NCBI GenBank assembly: GCA_903904635.1
Contig: CAIVDH010000182.1
Span: forward strand, 1-7,115
From: an uncultured Burkholderiales bacterium
GTDB taxonomy: Bacteria > Pseudomonadota > Gammaproteobacteria > Burkholderiales > Burkholderiaceae_D
DNA length: 7,115 bases
Reading direction: 5' to 3'
Numbering within the stretch: position 1 is the first letter of the stretch; each line of letters opens with the position of its first letter. Of the stretch, positions 1 through 6,847 are shown one piece after another. A program made the translations under genes and the position numbers. A model generated the notes under the pieces. That model was not told where the DNA came from. It saw nothing but the letters and a program-made list of their open reading frames with translations, and did not search any database.

Positions 1-345
1 ATTGCTGAAATCGAAAAGAAAATCGGCGAGTTTGGTAATAACGCCAAAGACGGCAAGCTGACACTGGAAGAACTGACAGGCGGTACTTTTTCAATTTCTA
101 ATGGTGGTGTATTTGGCTCCATGCTCTCTACGCCTATCATTAACCCACCGCAGTCCGCCATACTCGGTGTGCATGCAACCAAAGACCGTGCTGTCGTTGA
201 GAACGGTCAGATCGTGATTCGTCCGATGAACTATCTGGCGATGTCTTACGACCATCGCATTATTGATGGTCGTGAGGCTGTGCTTGGTCTGGTGGCGATG
301 AAAGAAGCGCTGGAAGATCCGGCACGCTTGCTGCTGGATCTGTAA
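1..345 (+). CDS. odhB: Dihydrolipoyllysine succinyltransferase (E2 of 2-oxoglutarate dehydrogenase), C-terminal part
   Basis: This is the last 114 codons of the E2 core of the 2-oxoglutarate dehydrogenase complex; the 5' part (lipoyl domain, E3-binding domain, most of the catalytic domain) lies outside the window. The enzyme moves the succinyl group from the E1-loaded lipoyl arm to CoA in the cytoplasmic TCA cycle. The visible part carries the family's [14 protein letters not shown] stretch (residues 27-40 of the fragment), the [14 protein letters not shown] segment (43-56), and the [13 protein letters not shown] signature (82-94). In that signature His85 and Asp89 are the expected catalytic HxxxD pair. 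The reading frame is open from base 1 and ends in TAA. The E3 gene follows 98 bp downstream, which supports the OGDH type over the pyruvate dehydrogenase E2. It could also be called sucB. Nothing suggests it is broken. Confidence 0.96.
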   Translation: MAEIEKKIGEFGNNAKDGKLTLEELTGGTFSISNGGVFGSMLSTPIINPPQSAILGVHATKDRAVVENGQIVIRPMNYLAMSYDHRIIDGREAVLGLVAMKEALEDPARLLLDL

Positions 346-363
346 GCGATTAAAAACGAAAGT

Positions 364-409
364 CACTGGGCTACGCAGCCTCAGCTCTGGCGTATGCCTT
401 AGCCCAGTG
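364..409. repeat. Inverted repeat in the odhB-lpdA spacer
   Basis: CACTGGGCTA at 364-373 is perfectly complementary to TAGCCCAGTG at 400-409, with 26 bases between. A 10-bp match at this spacing is unlikely by chance within a 98-bp spacer. No run of T follows the right arm, so a classical intrinsic terminator is not indicated. A hairpin in the odhB-lpdA mRNA that affects stability, processing or partial readthrough is the more likely role (inference). Confidence 0.6.
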
Positions 410-431
410 TCCTGAAACACGGACAGCACTC

Positions 432-436
432 AAGGA
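432..436 (+). promoter_or_regulatory. Ribosome binding site of lpdA
   Basis: AAGGA ends 7 bases before the ATG at 444. This is a good Shine-Dalgarno match and spacing, and it fixes the start of the E3 gene. Confidence 0.8.
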
Positions 437-443
437 AAATATC

Positions 444-1871
444 ATGTCAAAAAATTTCGACGTCATCGTCATCGGTGGCGGTCCTGGCGGCTACATTGCG
501 GCCATTCGTGCAGCGCAACTCGGTTTTTCTACAGCTTGTATCGACGAATGGAAAAACGATAAAGGCGGCCCGGCACCTGGCGGCACTTGTACCAACGTAG
601 GCTGCATACCTTCTAAAGCATTACTGCAATCCTCTGAGCATTTTGAGCACGCCGGTCATGGCTTTGCTGATCACGGTATCGAGATCAAAGGCTTAAAACT
701 GAATTTATCCCAAATGCTCGGTCGCAAAGACACAGTCGTCAAACAAAACAATGACGGCATTTTGTATTTATTCAAAAAAAATAAAGTGACCTTCTTTCAT
801 GGCCGTGGCGCGTTTGCCCAAGCGGCTGCGGATGGGTATGAAATTTCAGTTGATGGTGCAGAAAAATCCAGCCTGAAAGCCAAGCACATCATCATTGCCA
901 CCGGATCAAACCCGCGCGTGTTACCGGGTGCCGATTTTGATGAAAAACTCATTCTCTCCAATACCGGTGCGCTGGAAATAGATGCTGTACCTAAAAAGCT
1001 GGGTGTGATCGGAGCCGGTGTGATTGGCCTGGAAATGGGCAGCGTATGGCGTCGTCTTGGATCTGAAGTGACAGTGCTTGAAGCATTGCCGACTTTTTTA
1101 GGTGCGGTCGATGAGCAGATTGCAAAAGAAGCGCATAAATTATTCGACAAGCAAGGTCTGAATATTAATTTGGGCGTAAAAATCGGCGCCATCAAGGCCG
1201 GCAAGCAAGATGTGACGGTGGACTATGCCGACGCGCAGGGTAAGGATCATAAAGCCGTTTTTGATCGTCTGATTATTTCTATAGGTCGGGTACCTAATAC
1301 CATCGGTTTACAAGCTGAAGCGGTAGGCTTAAAGCTTGATGAACGCGGCTTCATAGCCGTTGATGCAGATTGCCGTACCAGCTTGCCGAATGTCTGGGCG
1401 GTGGGCGATGTGGTGCGTGGTCCTATGCTGGCGCACAAAGCCGAAGAAGAAGGCGTTGCGGTCGCTGAACGCATAGCTGGCCAGCATGGTCATGTGAATT
1501 TCAATACGATACCGTGGGTTATTTATACCTCCCCTGAAATTGCTTGGGTTGGCAAGACCGAGCAGCAATTAAAAGCCGAAGGTGTGGCCTATAAAGCGGG
1601 TACGTTCCCGTTCATGGCTAATGGTCGCGCGCGCGCGTTGGGTGATACCTCAGGTATGGTGAAGTTTCTTGCCGATGCAAAGAGTGATGAAATTCTGGGC
1701 GTACATATCATCGGCCCCATGGCTTCCGAACTCATCTCTGAAGCCGTCGTGGCGATGGAGTTTCGTGCTTCTGCTGAAGATATTGCCCGCATATGCCATG
1801 CGCATCCTTCATTGTCCGAAGCCACAAAAGAAGCTGCGCTTGCGGTGGATAAGCGTTCGCTCAATTTCTGA
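444..1871 (+). CDS. lpdA: Dihydrolipoamide dehydrogenase (E3)
   Basis: This flavoprotein disulfide reductase reoxidises the dihydrolipoyl arm of E2 and passes electrons through FAD to NAD+, in the cytoplasmic 2-oxoglutarate dehydrogenase complex. It has 475 residues, the usual length. Domains in order: FAD-binding Rossmann fold with GGGPGG at 11-16; redox-active disulfide C49-TNVG-C54, followed by IPSKALL; NAD-binding fold with GAGVIG at 190-195 and an acidic residue at the end of the second strand (VLEA, Glu213); second FAD contact AVGD at 319-322; and a C-terminal dimerisation domain from about 350 with [10 protein letters not shown] (451-460), where His454 and Glu459 form the expected catalytic dyad. 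The [12 protein letters not shown] insert before the first cysteine (36-47) is typical of betaproteobacterial OGDH-linked E3. An AAGGA site precedes the ATG. It follows odhB on the same strand and is probably co-transcribed; the name odhL is also used. All key residues are present. Confidence 0.97.
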   Translation: MSKNFDVIVIGGGPGGYIAAIRAAQLGFSTACIDEWKNDKGGPAPGGTCTNVGCIPSKALLQSSEHFEHAGHGFADHGIEIKGLKLNLSQMLGRKDTVVKQNNDGILYLFKKNKVTFFHGRGAFAQAAADGYEISVDGAEKSSLKAKHIIIATGSNPRVLPGADFDEKLILSNTGALEIDAVPKKLGVIGAGVIGLEMGSVWRRLGSEVTVLEALPTFLGAVDEQIAKEAHKLFDKQGLNINLGVKIGAIKAGKQDVTVDYADAQGKDHKAVFDRLIISIGRVPNTIGLQAEAVGLKLDERGFIAVDADCRTSLPNVWAVGDVVRGPMLAHKAEEEGVAVAERIAGQHGHVNFNTIPWVIYTSPEIAWVGKTEQQLKAEGVAYKAGTFPFMANGRARALGDTSGMVKFLADAKSDEILGVHIIGPMASELISEAVVAMEFRASAEDIARICHAHPSLSEATKEAALAVDKRSLNF

Positions 1872-1916
1872 AGCAGCGTTGCGTCAGTTGAGTGAAACTC
1901 TGGGCATGATTGGATC

Positions 1917-1922
1917 AAGGAG
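1917..1922 (+). promoter_or_regulatory. Ribosome binding site that sets the lipoprotein start
   Basis: AAGGAG ends 5 bases before the ATG at 1928. It selects this ATG over the in-frame TTG at 1910, which lies upstream of the site, and over an out-of-frame ATG at 1923 that is too close to it. Confidence 0.75.
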
Positions 1923-1927
1923 ATGGT

Positions 1928-2380
1928 ATGGCTCGTCACTTATTTGATTTTGCTTTTCGTTATGTTGCTGTCGGCTCGGCGCTGCTGCTCAGTGAGTTAT
2001 TGAGCGGCTGCGCCGACTTGCCCGCCTATTCAGGCAAACTTTCCGTCTCAACGACAAGCCGCTCACAGCCCTTGGCAGGCGCAGTATGCGTAGTCCATAC
2101 CGATGCCGGAAAATGGACTACGACCACGCCTGGTATGGTGAACATAGGCCAGCCTGAAGGCGATTTGCGGGTCGTTTGCGATAAAGAGGGATACCGTACT
2201 TCAGAATTAATCTATAAGGCTGGCAGCAGGCCTGCTGGTGCGTCCCGTGTGGGCGTTGGTGTGGCTGGCGGCAGCGGAGGTGGTGGGGTTGGCCTGTCAT
2301 TTGGTATGGGCGTGCCGCTAAGTGGATTTGGTAGCAGCTATCCTACCGAGGTTGTGGTGGACATGACTGCTCTGCAGTAA
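1928..2380 (+). CDS. Small lipoprotein of unknown function with glycine-rich tail
   Basis: A 150-residue product starting at ATG 1928, chosen for the AAGGAG five bases upstream. The N-terminus has a basic start, a hydrophobic stretch (about 12-25) and a lipobox LSG-C at 25-28, so Cys28 should be lipidated after signal peptidase II cleavage. Residues +2 and +3 are Ala and Asp, so the Asp(+2) inner-membrane retention signal is absent and outer-membrane placement is likely. Residues 38-95 look like a small beta-sandwich of PEGA or carboxypeptidase-regulatory type: GAVCVVHTDAGKWTTTTPG, then DLRVVCDKEGY. Cys54 and Cys84 could form a disulfide in the periplasm. Residues about 103-137 are rich in glycine and serine, like a glycine-zipper or flexible linker. 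The gene sits between lpdA and zapE, 56 bp after lpdA. I do not recognise a named family; the fold suggestion is inference from pattern alone. Confidence 0.82.
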   Translation: MARHLFDFAFRYVAVGSALLLSELLSGCADLPAYSGKLSVSTTSRSQPLAGAVCVVHTDAGKWTTTTPGMVNIGQPEGDLRVVCDKEGYRTSELIYKAGSRPAGASRVGVGVAGGSGGGGVGLSFGMGVPLSGFGSSYPTEVVVDMTALQ

Positions 2381-2395
2381 TTTTAGTGCAGTCAT
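2363..2395. repeat. Inverted repeat across the lipoprotein stop codon
   Basis: ATGACTGC at 2363-2370 is perfectly complementary to GCAGTCAT at 2388-2395. The TAA stop (2378-2380) lies in the 17-base loop. An alternative pairing, CTGCA (2372-2376) with TGCAG (2387-2391), overlaps it. Only TTTAAAAT follows, so at best this is a weak terminator or a mRNA hairpin just before zapE. An 8-bp match of this kind can occur by chance about once in a window of this size. Confidence 0.35.
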
Positions 2396-2408
2396 TTAAA
2401 ATAATAAT

Positions 2409-3506
2409 ATGAATGTTCGTCAATACTATGTGCACACGCTGGAACAAAGAAGCTATCAATCCGATCCCGCGCAGGAAGCCGCGGTAGACAGATTGCAGCA
2501 AGCCTATGATGCATGGATAAATTTTCGCGCCCAGCGCTCTAATCGTCTTAAGCGCCTGGTCAACCGGCCACAGCTGCCGCGCGGTGTGTATTTATGGGGT
2601 GGTGTCGGACGCGGCAAGTCTTTTTTAATGGACAGTTTTTATCAGCTGGTGCCAGTCGTTCGCAAAACGCGTTTGCACTTTCATGAATTCATGCGTGAAG
2701 TACACCGTGAACTGGATAAGCAAAAAAATGTAGAGGACCCACTGCTAATTGTTGCAAAACGTATAGCCCGTAAATACAGATTGATTTGCTTTGATGAGTT
2801 TCATGTATCCGATATTGCTGATGCCATGATTTTATACAATCTGATGCAGGCCTTATTTGATGAGGGCGTATCGTTTGTACTGACTTCTAATTACGAACCC
2901 GATGCGCTTTATCCGGATGGTCTGCATAGAGATAGATTATTACCCGCGATTGCGCTGTTAAAAGAAAAGCTCGATATCTTGAACGTGGATGCCGGTATAG
3001 ACTATCGCAAACGCGTATTGGAACAAGTTGATGCGTTTCATACACCCGCGGGCGATGAAGCTAATATGGCATTGAGTACAGCTTTTTTACGTATTGCCGA
3101 GTCGGCGGAAGAGCCGCCGCAAATTCGTATCGCATCGCGGCAGATACCGTGCCTACGCCGGGCTGGTGGTGTAATCTGGTTTGACTTTGCCACTTTATGT
3201 GGTGGTGTGCGTTCTCAAAATGATTATCTTGAAATCGCGCATCGTTTTCACACAGTGATTTTGTCAGACATACCGCAAATGTCAGCCGCCATGGCATCTG
3301 AGGCCCGGCGTTTTACCTGGCTAATCGATATACTTTATGATCACAGAGTCAAATTTTTGGCCTCTGCTGCAGTTGAACCTGCGATGTTATATACCGAAGG
3401 TGTACTGTCGAATGAATTTCAACGCACGGTGTCGCGTATTATTGAAATGCAGTCACTGGAATATAAAGAGAGTTTACGCCGCAAGACAGCTGAGTCGATC
3501 ACATGA
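2409..3506 (+). CDS. zapE: Cell division protein ZapE (AFG1-family ATPase)
   Basis: A 365-residue P-loop ATPase, close to the usual length of bacterial ZapE. In E. coli this protein acts at the Z-ring during late constriction and is needed under low oxygen or heat; the eukaryotic relative AFG1/LACE1 is mitochondrial. Motifs in order: N-terminal region with DPAQEAAVDRLQ (19-30); PRGVYLWGGVGRGKS with Walker A at 64-71; FHEFMREVH (91-99), a family signature; Walker B LICFDEF at 125-131 with Asp129-Glu130; DIADAMIL (135-142); sensor-1 TSN at 159-161; then YPDGLHRDRLLPAI (168-181). ATG 2409 is the only sensible start, but it has no Shine-Dalgarno sequence: the region before it is AT-only (TTTAAAATAATAAT). 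zapE downstream of the OGDH genes is a familiar arrangement in Burkholderiales, here with the lipoprotein gene in between. Its stop overlaps an ATG of the next reading frame. Confidence 0.93.
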   Translation: MNVRQYYVHTLEQRSYQSDPAQEAAVDRLQQAYDAWINFRAQRSNRLKRLVNRPQLPRGVYLWGGVGRGKSFLMDSFYQLVPVVRKTRLHFHEFMREVHRELDKQKNVEDPLLIVAKRIARKYRLICFDEFHVSDIADAMILYNLMQALFDEGVSFVLTSNYEPDALYPDGLHRDRLLPAIALLKEKLDILNVDAGIDYRKRVLEQVDAFHTPAGDEANMALSTAFLRIAESAEEPPQIRIASRQIPCLRRAGGVIWFDFATLCGGVRSQNDYLEIAHRFHTVILSDIPQMSAAMASEARRFTWLIDILYDHRVKFLASAAVEPAMLYTEGVLSNEFQRTVSRIIEMQSLEYKESLRRKTAESIT

Positions 3507-3544
3507 CGCAGTTGATTTTATATTTTCGTAGTACCAGAGAGAGC

Positions 3545-4021
3545 ATGATGAGATCTTCTGCCTGTATTTCCCTATTGCTGATTTTTTCATTATTCACAAC
3601 CAGCGTGCTGAGTGCAGAGGGTGACGCTGCTGCTTTTTTCTCACGTTATCCGGCGGGTTCTATACAGTCTGTTGAGCAGGCTATAACAGCACTGGGAGAC
3701 GTTAATACTGAACGCGATCATGTCAGTGAAAATTTTCTGGCAGCTAAAGATATTTGCCTGCATAAGTTTTTTGTCAGCTCCTGTCTGGACAAGGCCAAAG
3801 ATCGCAAACGAAAAATACTCAAGGCAATTCGTGAGGTTGAAGTTGAGGCTAATGCTTATCTGCGCAAAGAAAAAGCGGATGAACGTGATCGCAATGTTGC
3901 TGAGCGTATGCGCAAGGCAGAATCAGCAGAATCCTTTGCCAATAAAATAGTTGTTCCCATGCCTGATGCGCCACGCGCCCCCCGCAGCGCGCAGCCAGAA
4001 AAAGCTGACACTAAGCCATGA
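3545..4021 (+). CDS. Small exported protein of unknown function with conserved-looking Cys pair
   Basis: A product of 158 residues from ATG 3545, with a signal peptide: MMRSSA, hydrophobic core about 7-22, cleavage near VLSA-EGD (24/25). The frame is also open from ATG 3503, whose ATGA overlaps the zapE stop and would add 14 residues (MTQLILYFRSTRES). I prefer 3545 because it gives a normal signal peptide and has a purine-rich AGAGAGAG before it; ATG 3548 is equally possible. The mature part is mostly helical and highly charged. A Cys71-(x8)-Cys80 pair in ICLHKFFVSSCLDKAKDRKR is probably a disulfide. A long charged helix or coiled coil (about 83-132) follows, then a Pro/Ala tail. I recall uncharacterised Burkholderiales proteins with a similar Cys...FxxxxCLxxA core, but I cannot name a family. 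Its stop overlaps the next start by ATGA. Confidence 0.8.
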   Translation: MMRSSACISLLLIFSLFTTSVLSAEGDAAAFFSRYPAGSIQSVEQAITALGDVNTERDHVSENFLAAKDICLHKFFVSSCLDKAKDRKRKILKAIREVEVEANAYLRKEKADERDRNVAERMRKAESAESFANKIVVPMPDAPRAPRSAQPEKADTKP

Positions 4022-4221
4022 TAATTGATCTGCAGCAGCTGCAAGAGCAGCTGATTGCTTTTGAAACCGAGCATCGGGATCTTGATCTTGCAATTGACTT
4101 GTTAATTCAGATTTCACACGCTGATGATCTACAATTGCGCCGCTTCAAAAAACGCAAACTGCAATTAAAAGACCAGATAGTCAGATTGAAAATGCAACTG
4201 GTACCAGACATACCGGCCTGA
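4018..4221 (+). CDS. DUF465/YdcH-family small coiled-coil protein
   Basis: A 67-residue, all-helical, very charged protein. It matches the DUF465 (YdcH) pattern: a first helix about 5-30 containing EHRDLDLAIDLL, a turn with HADD (34-37), then the family's hallmark LRRFKKRKLQLKDQI (40-54). Such proteins form antiparallel helical hairpins; their cellular role is not established. The ATG overlaps the stop of the exported protein gene (ATGA at 4018-4021), with no strong ribosome binding site, so translation is probably coupled to the upstream gene. The product has no signal peptide and should be cytoplasmic, unlike its upstream partner. The length is typical for the family. Confidence 0.85.
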   Translation: MIIDLQQLQEQLIAFETEHRDLDLAIDLLIQISHADDLQLRRFKKRKLQLKDQIVRLKMQLVPDIPA

Positions 4222-4238
4222 GTGGCAGACAACGCCAT

Positions 4239-4264
4239 CAGGCGCAAGAGGTAAAATGCGCCTG
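4239..4264. promoter_or_regulatory. Possible yoaA promoter: TAAAAT inside an 8-bp dyad
   Basis: CAGGCGCA (4239-4246) is perfectly complementary to TGCGCCTG (4257-4264), separated by ten bases. TAAAAT at 4252-4257, five of six matches to a sigma-70 -10 element, runs from the spacer into the first base of the right arm. No good -35 is seen: the bases at 4229-4234 match only 2 of 6. The dyad could be an operator, or a hairpin at the start of the message. An 8-bp dyad alone can arise by chance; its place in the only gap before yoaA is what makes it notable. Confidence 0.35.
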
Positions 4265-4277
4265 CACGTTAATCGTT

Positions 4278-6350
4278 GTGATTACCACGCATCTCTTTTG
4301 GACTCCATTCATTTTGACTCAACAAGCTGCCGTCACAGATCCGGGCAATTCGCATGACGCCGAGATCGAACAAATCTTCGCAGCCGGCGGCAAACTTGCT
4401 GCCGCCATACCCGCATTTCATGCCCGCCTGTCTCAAACGGATATGGCGCGTGCGATCGCCAGCGCCATAGCAAGTCAGGGCACCTTGCTGGCAGAGGCCG
4501 GCACCGGCACTGGCAAAACCTTTGCGTATCTGGTACCGGCTTTACTCTGGGGTGGCAAGGTCATCATATCTACCGGCACCAAAAATTTGCAGGATCAGCT
4601 TTTTCTGCGCGACATACCGGTTGTGCGCAAAGCCTTGAATGCACCCGTATCGGTTGCATTGCTAAAAGGGCGTGCCAATTATCTTTGTCATTTTCACCTG
4701 GATCGCACACAACAAAACGGCAGGCTGACTGCACGTGAAGATGTGGGCTATTTGCGTGAAATCTCCCGTTTCATGAAAACCACCTCAACCGGTGACAAAG
4801 CTGAACTCTCAAAAATTCCGGAAAACGCGCTGATCTGGAATCTGGTGACATCCACCCGTGACAATTGTCTGGGCGCGGAGTGTGCGCATTATCAGGATTG
4901 TTTTGTCATGAAGGCGCGCAAAGAAGCGCAGCAGGCAGATATCGTCGTGGTCAATCATCATTTATTTTTTGCCGATGTCGCGTTGAAAGATACTGGCGTG
5001 GCTGAGCTCCTACCAAGCGCCAACACCATCATATTTGATGAAGCACATCAGCTGCCTGATACGGCTACTTTGTTTTTTGGTGAAACAGTTTCAACCTCAC
5101 AGGTTATGGAGCTGTGTCGCGATGTACTCGCTGAAGGTTTGACGCATGCGCGTGATGGTGCAGACTGGCCACAAGTCGTCACAACCGTAGAAAAAGCAGC
5201 GCGAGATTTACGTCTGGCCTTTCCTTCTGAGGGCATGCGACTGGCCATAGAGCAGATCGCTGGGAGCAGTGCATTTTTCCCGGCGCTGGAACATCTCAAA
5301 GCAATGCTGCAGCAAATGATAGACACGCTGGAAACGCAGGCCGAGCGCGCAGAAACAATCGAGCTGTGCCGGGTACGTGCAATCGAGCTGCTAACCCAGA
5401 TTGCTGCGTGGGGTGCGCCGGTCGATCAGGCAAATACAGCAGGGCGGCCACAAAAAGTTTTATGGGTTGAAGCATTTTCTTCTTCACTACAATTGCATCA
5501 GACACCGTTGTCGATTGCGCCTATTTTTAGTAAACAGCGTGAAGGTGCGCCACGCTCATGGATATTTACGTCAGCGACTTTAGCCGTAAAAAAAGATTTC
5601 ACGCATTACAGCGCGCAAATGGGACTGACGGATGAGCCTTCACTCTCCTGGCCTAGTCCGTTTGATTATCCCAATCAGGGCTTGCTGTATGTGCCATCTG
5701 AGCTACCAGCGCCAAATTCACCCGGCTACACCGATGCCGTCATTGACGCCGCGCTGCCCGTGATAGAGGCAGCAGGTGGTCGCGCCTTTTTGCTCTGCAC
5801 TACGCTGCGCGCTGTAAAACGTGCAGCAGAACGACTGGCTGAAGAAATAGCAAGCCGCAAATTACCTTGGCCATTACTGGTGCAGGGTGAGCTTGGTCGT
5901 ACTGAGCTGCTGGACAGATTTCGCAAGGCAGGTAATGCGGTGCTAATAGGTAGTCAGAGCTTCTGGGAAGGTGTTGATGTACGCGGTGATGCACTGTCTG
6001 TGGTGATCATCGACAAACTACCTTTTGCGCCGCCTGATGATCCCGTGCTTGCAGCGCGCATCGCTGAGATGGAAAAACGTGGTTTGAATGGATTTATGCA
6101 TCACCAGCTACCCGAAGCAATTATTAATCTGAAACAGGGCGCGGGTCGTTTGATACGTGATGAGACAGATCGTGGTGTATTGATGATTTGTGATCCGCGC
6201 CTGATTTCTAAGCCTTACGGCAAACGCATCTGGCAAAGTCTTCCGCCATTTACCAGAACCAGAGAGCTCAACACCGTCATCGGATTTTTACAGTCCAATC
6301 CGCAGGCTGAGACTCAGGCTGAAATTAAGAATAATCTCGTTACAGATTAA
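4278..6350 (+). CDS. yoaA: YoaA/DinG-family iron-sulfur DNA helicase (XPD-like, superfamily 2)
   Basis: A 690-residue ATP-dependent 5'-3' DNA helicase of the XPD/DinG type, expected to act in the cytoplasm on damaged or stalled DNA. In E. coli YoaA works with HolC in repair. Motifs: Q-like FHARLSQTDMA (47-57); Walker A GTGTGKT (75-81); motif Ia STGTKNLQDQL (98-108); four iron-sulfur ligands Cys137, Cys197, Cys202 and Cys208 in LKGRANYLC and NCLGAECAHYQDC; VVNHHLFFAD (224-233); DEAH box (254-257); a SATL motif near 435; GSQSFWEGVDV (about 558-568); and motif VI QGAGRLIR (620-627). The Cys pattern and LKGRANYLC favour YoaA over DinG. The start is uncertain: GTG 4278 gives the longest form, TTG 4314 would begin MTQQAAV and fits homologues as I recall them, and no in-frame ATG occurs before residue 56. 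Neither start has a good ribosome binding site. All catalytic and cluster residues are intact. Confidence 0.93.
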   Translation: MITTHLFWTPFILTQQAAVTDPGNSHDAEIEQIFAAGGKLAAAIPAFHARLSQTDMARAIASAIASQGTLLAEAGTGTGKTFAYLVPALLWGGKVIISTGTKNLQDQLFLRDIPVVRKALNAPVSVALLKGRANYLCHFHLDRTQQNGRLTAREDVGYLREISRFMKTTSTGDKAELSKIPENALIWNLVTSTRDNCLGAECAHYQDCFVMKARKEAQQADIVVVNHHLFFADVALKDTGVAELLPSANTIIFDEAHQLPDTATLFFGETVSTSQVMELCRDVLAEGLTHARDGADWPQVVTTVEKAARDLRLAFPSEGMRLAIEQIAGSSAFFPALEHLKAMLQQMIDTLETQAERAETIELCRVRAIELLTQIAAWGAPVDQANTAGRPQKVLWVEAFSSSLQLHQTPLSIAPIFSKQREGAPRSWIFTSATLAVKKDFTHYSAQMGLTDEPSLSWPSPFDYPNQGLLYVPSELPAPNSPGYTDAVIDAALPVIEAAGGRAFLLCTTLRAVKRAAERLAEEIASRKLPWPLLVQGELGRTELLDRFRKAGNAVLIGSQSFWEGVDVRGDALSVVIIDKLPFAPPDDPVLAARIAEMEKRGLNGFMHHQLPEAIINLKQGAGRLIRDETDRGVLMICDPRLISKPYGKRIWQSLPPFTRTRELNTVIGFLQSNPQAETQAEIKNNLVTD

Positions 6351-6435
6351 GAGCCCAGTCGCGTTAGAACCTGATTAGTAGTTTGCATTTTTATCTTTAG
6401 ATTCTCAAGTAAGAAATTTTTTCAGGGGATCAAAG

Positions 6436-6487
6436 AAAGACCCTAGATTCCCGCCTGCACAAGATCAGGCGGGAATCTAGGGTCTTT
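6436..6487. repeat. Perfect 22-bp inverted repeat (REP-like hairpin, possible terminator after yoaA)
   Basis: The left arm 6436-6457 (begins AAAGACCCTAGATTCCCGCC) is fully complementary to the right arm 6466-6487, with an 8-base loop at 6458-6465. The core, ATTCCCGCCTG...CAGGCGGGAAT, resembles the ATTCCC-n-GGGAAT palindromes dispersed in many betaproteobacteria and in Neisseria (dRS3-like), which is established knowledge of the motif. The A-rich left flank and T-containing right edge (CTTTGTT) would also allow termination in either direction. It starts 86 bp after the yoaA stop, and no other terminator is seen there. Whether it is repeated in this genome cannot be judged from one copy. Confidence 0.9.
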
Positions 6488-6762
6488 GTTCGCATACGAA
6501 TTAATTTTCTGCTCAATAGGCACTCAATCCTTCAGTCCGGAATCAAAAAAACGACGTTAAATATTCTGTCATTTCGCGCTAAAAGTATTTTCATCTATAA
6601 GTTCCCGCTGCAATATCTTCGTTAGTCTTCTTCACGCTAAGCTGATGTTATCTACACCAAGAACAACAGCTTTCATTTGATGCTGAGCTGTAATCAGAAG
6701 AATATACAAGCATTAAATAATGTATGGGCTAGCGTGAAAAAATTTATCTTGCAGGATTTAAT

Positions 6763-6776
6763 TTGATTGGCATCAA
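6763..6776. promoter_or_regulatory. FNR/Anr-type operator
   Basis: TTGAT-TGGC-ATCAA is a perfect match to the FNR-family consensus TTGAT-N4-ATCAA; the flanking bases extend the dyad to AATTTGAT...ATCAAATT (6760-6779). The centre is at 6769.5. A class II arrangement (-41.5) puts +1 at 6811 with GATTAT (6799-6804, 4 of 6) as the -10. A class I arrangement (-61.5) puts +1 near 6831 with TATAAA (6820-6825, 5 of 6). A third half-site, TTGAT, follows at 6781-6785. It suggests control of the downstream gene by oxygen or redox state through an FNR, Anr or Dnr regulator (inference). Confidence 0.65.
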
Positions 6777-6842
6777 ATTTTTGATTTTAAAGGTATGAGA
6801 TTATTAAGTATAGATTTTATATAAATATTTTATACAATTGAA

Positions 6843-6847
6843 AAGGA
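6843..6847 (+). promoter_or_regulatory. Ribosome binding site of the small secreted protein gene
   Basis: AAGGA ends 6 bases before ATG 6854 and 9 before ATG 6857. It supports one of these two adjacent starts and shows that the gene is meant to be translated. Confidence 0.75.

Noticed and set aside
91..429. Minus-strand open frame of 112 codons over the odhB end and spacer
   Set aside because: It overlaps conserved odhB coding sequence and its product shows no family features or signal; treated as a shadow frame.
797..1204. Long open frame on the minus strand inside lpdA
   Set aside because: It lies wholly opposite a well-supported gene, has no recognisable domain and is explained by codon bias of the + strand gene.
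1625..1636. Alternating CG run in lpdA, a possible Z-DNA tract
   Set aside because: It simply encodes Gly-Arg-Ala-Arg-Ala, which is conserved in this enzyme; nothing suggests a separate role.
1910..1927. TTG start for the lipoprotein, six codons upstream
   Set aside because: The AAGGAG ribosome binding site lies inside this extension and points to ATG 1928, which also gives a normal lipoprotein signal peptide.
6666..6691. ACAGCT...AGCTGT small dyad in the intergenic region
   Set aside because: Only six base pairs with a 14-base loop; expected many times by chance.
6631..6738. TTCACGCTA (6631-6639) and TAGCGTGAA (6730-6738) form a 9-bp inverted repeat 90 bp apart
   Set aside because: A 9-bp match at this distance in 500 bp is close to chance expectation, and it is not flanked by anything resembling a mobile element.
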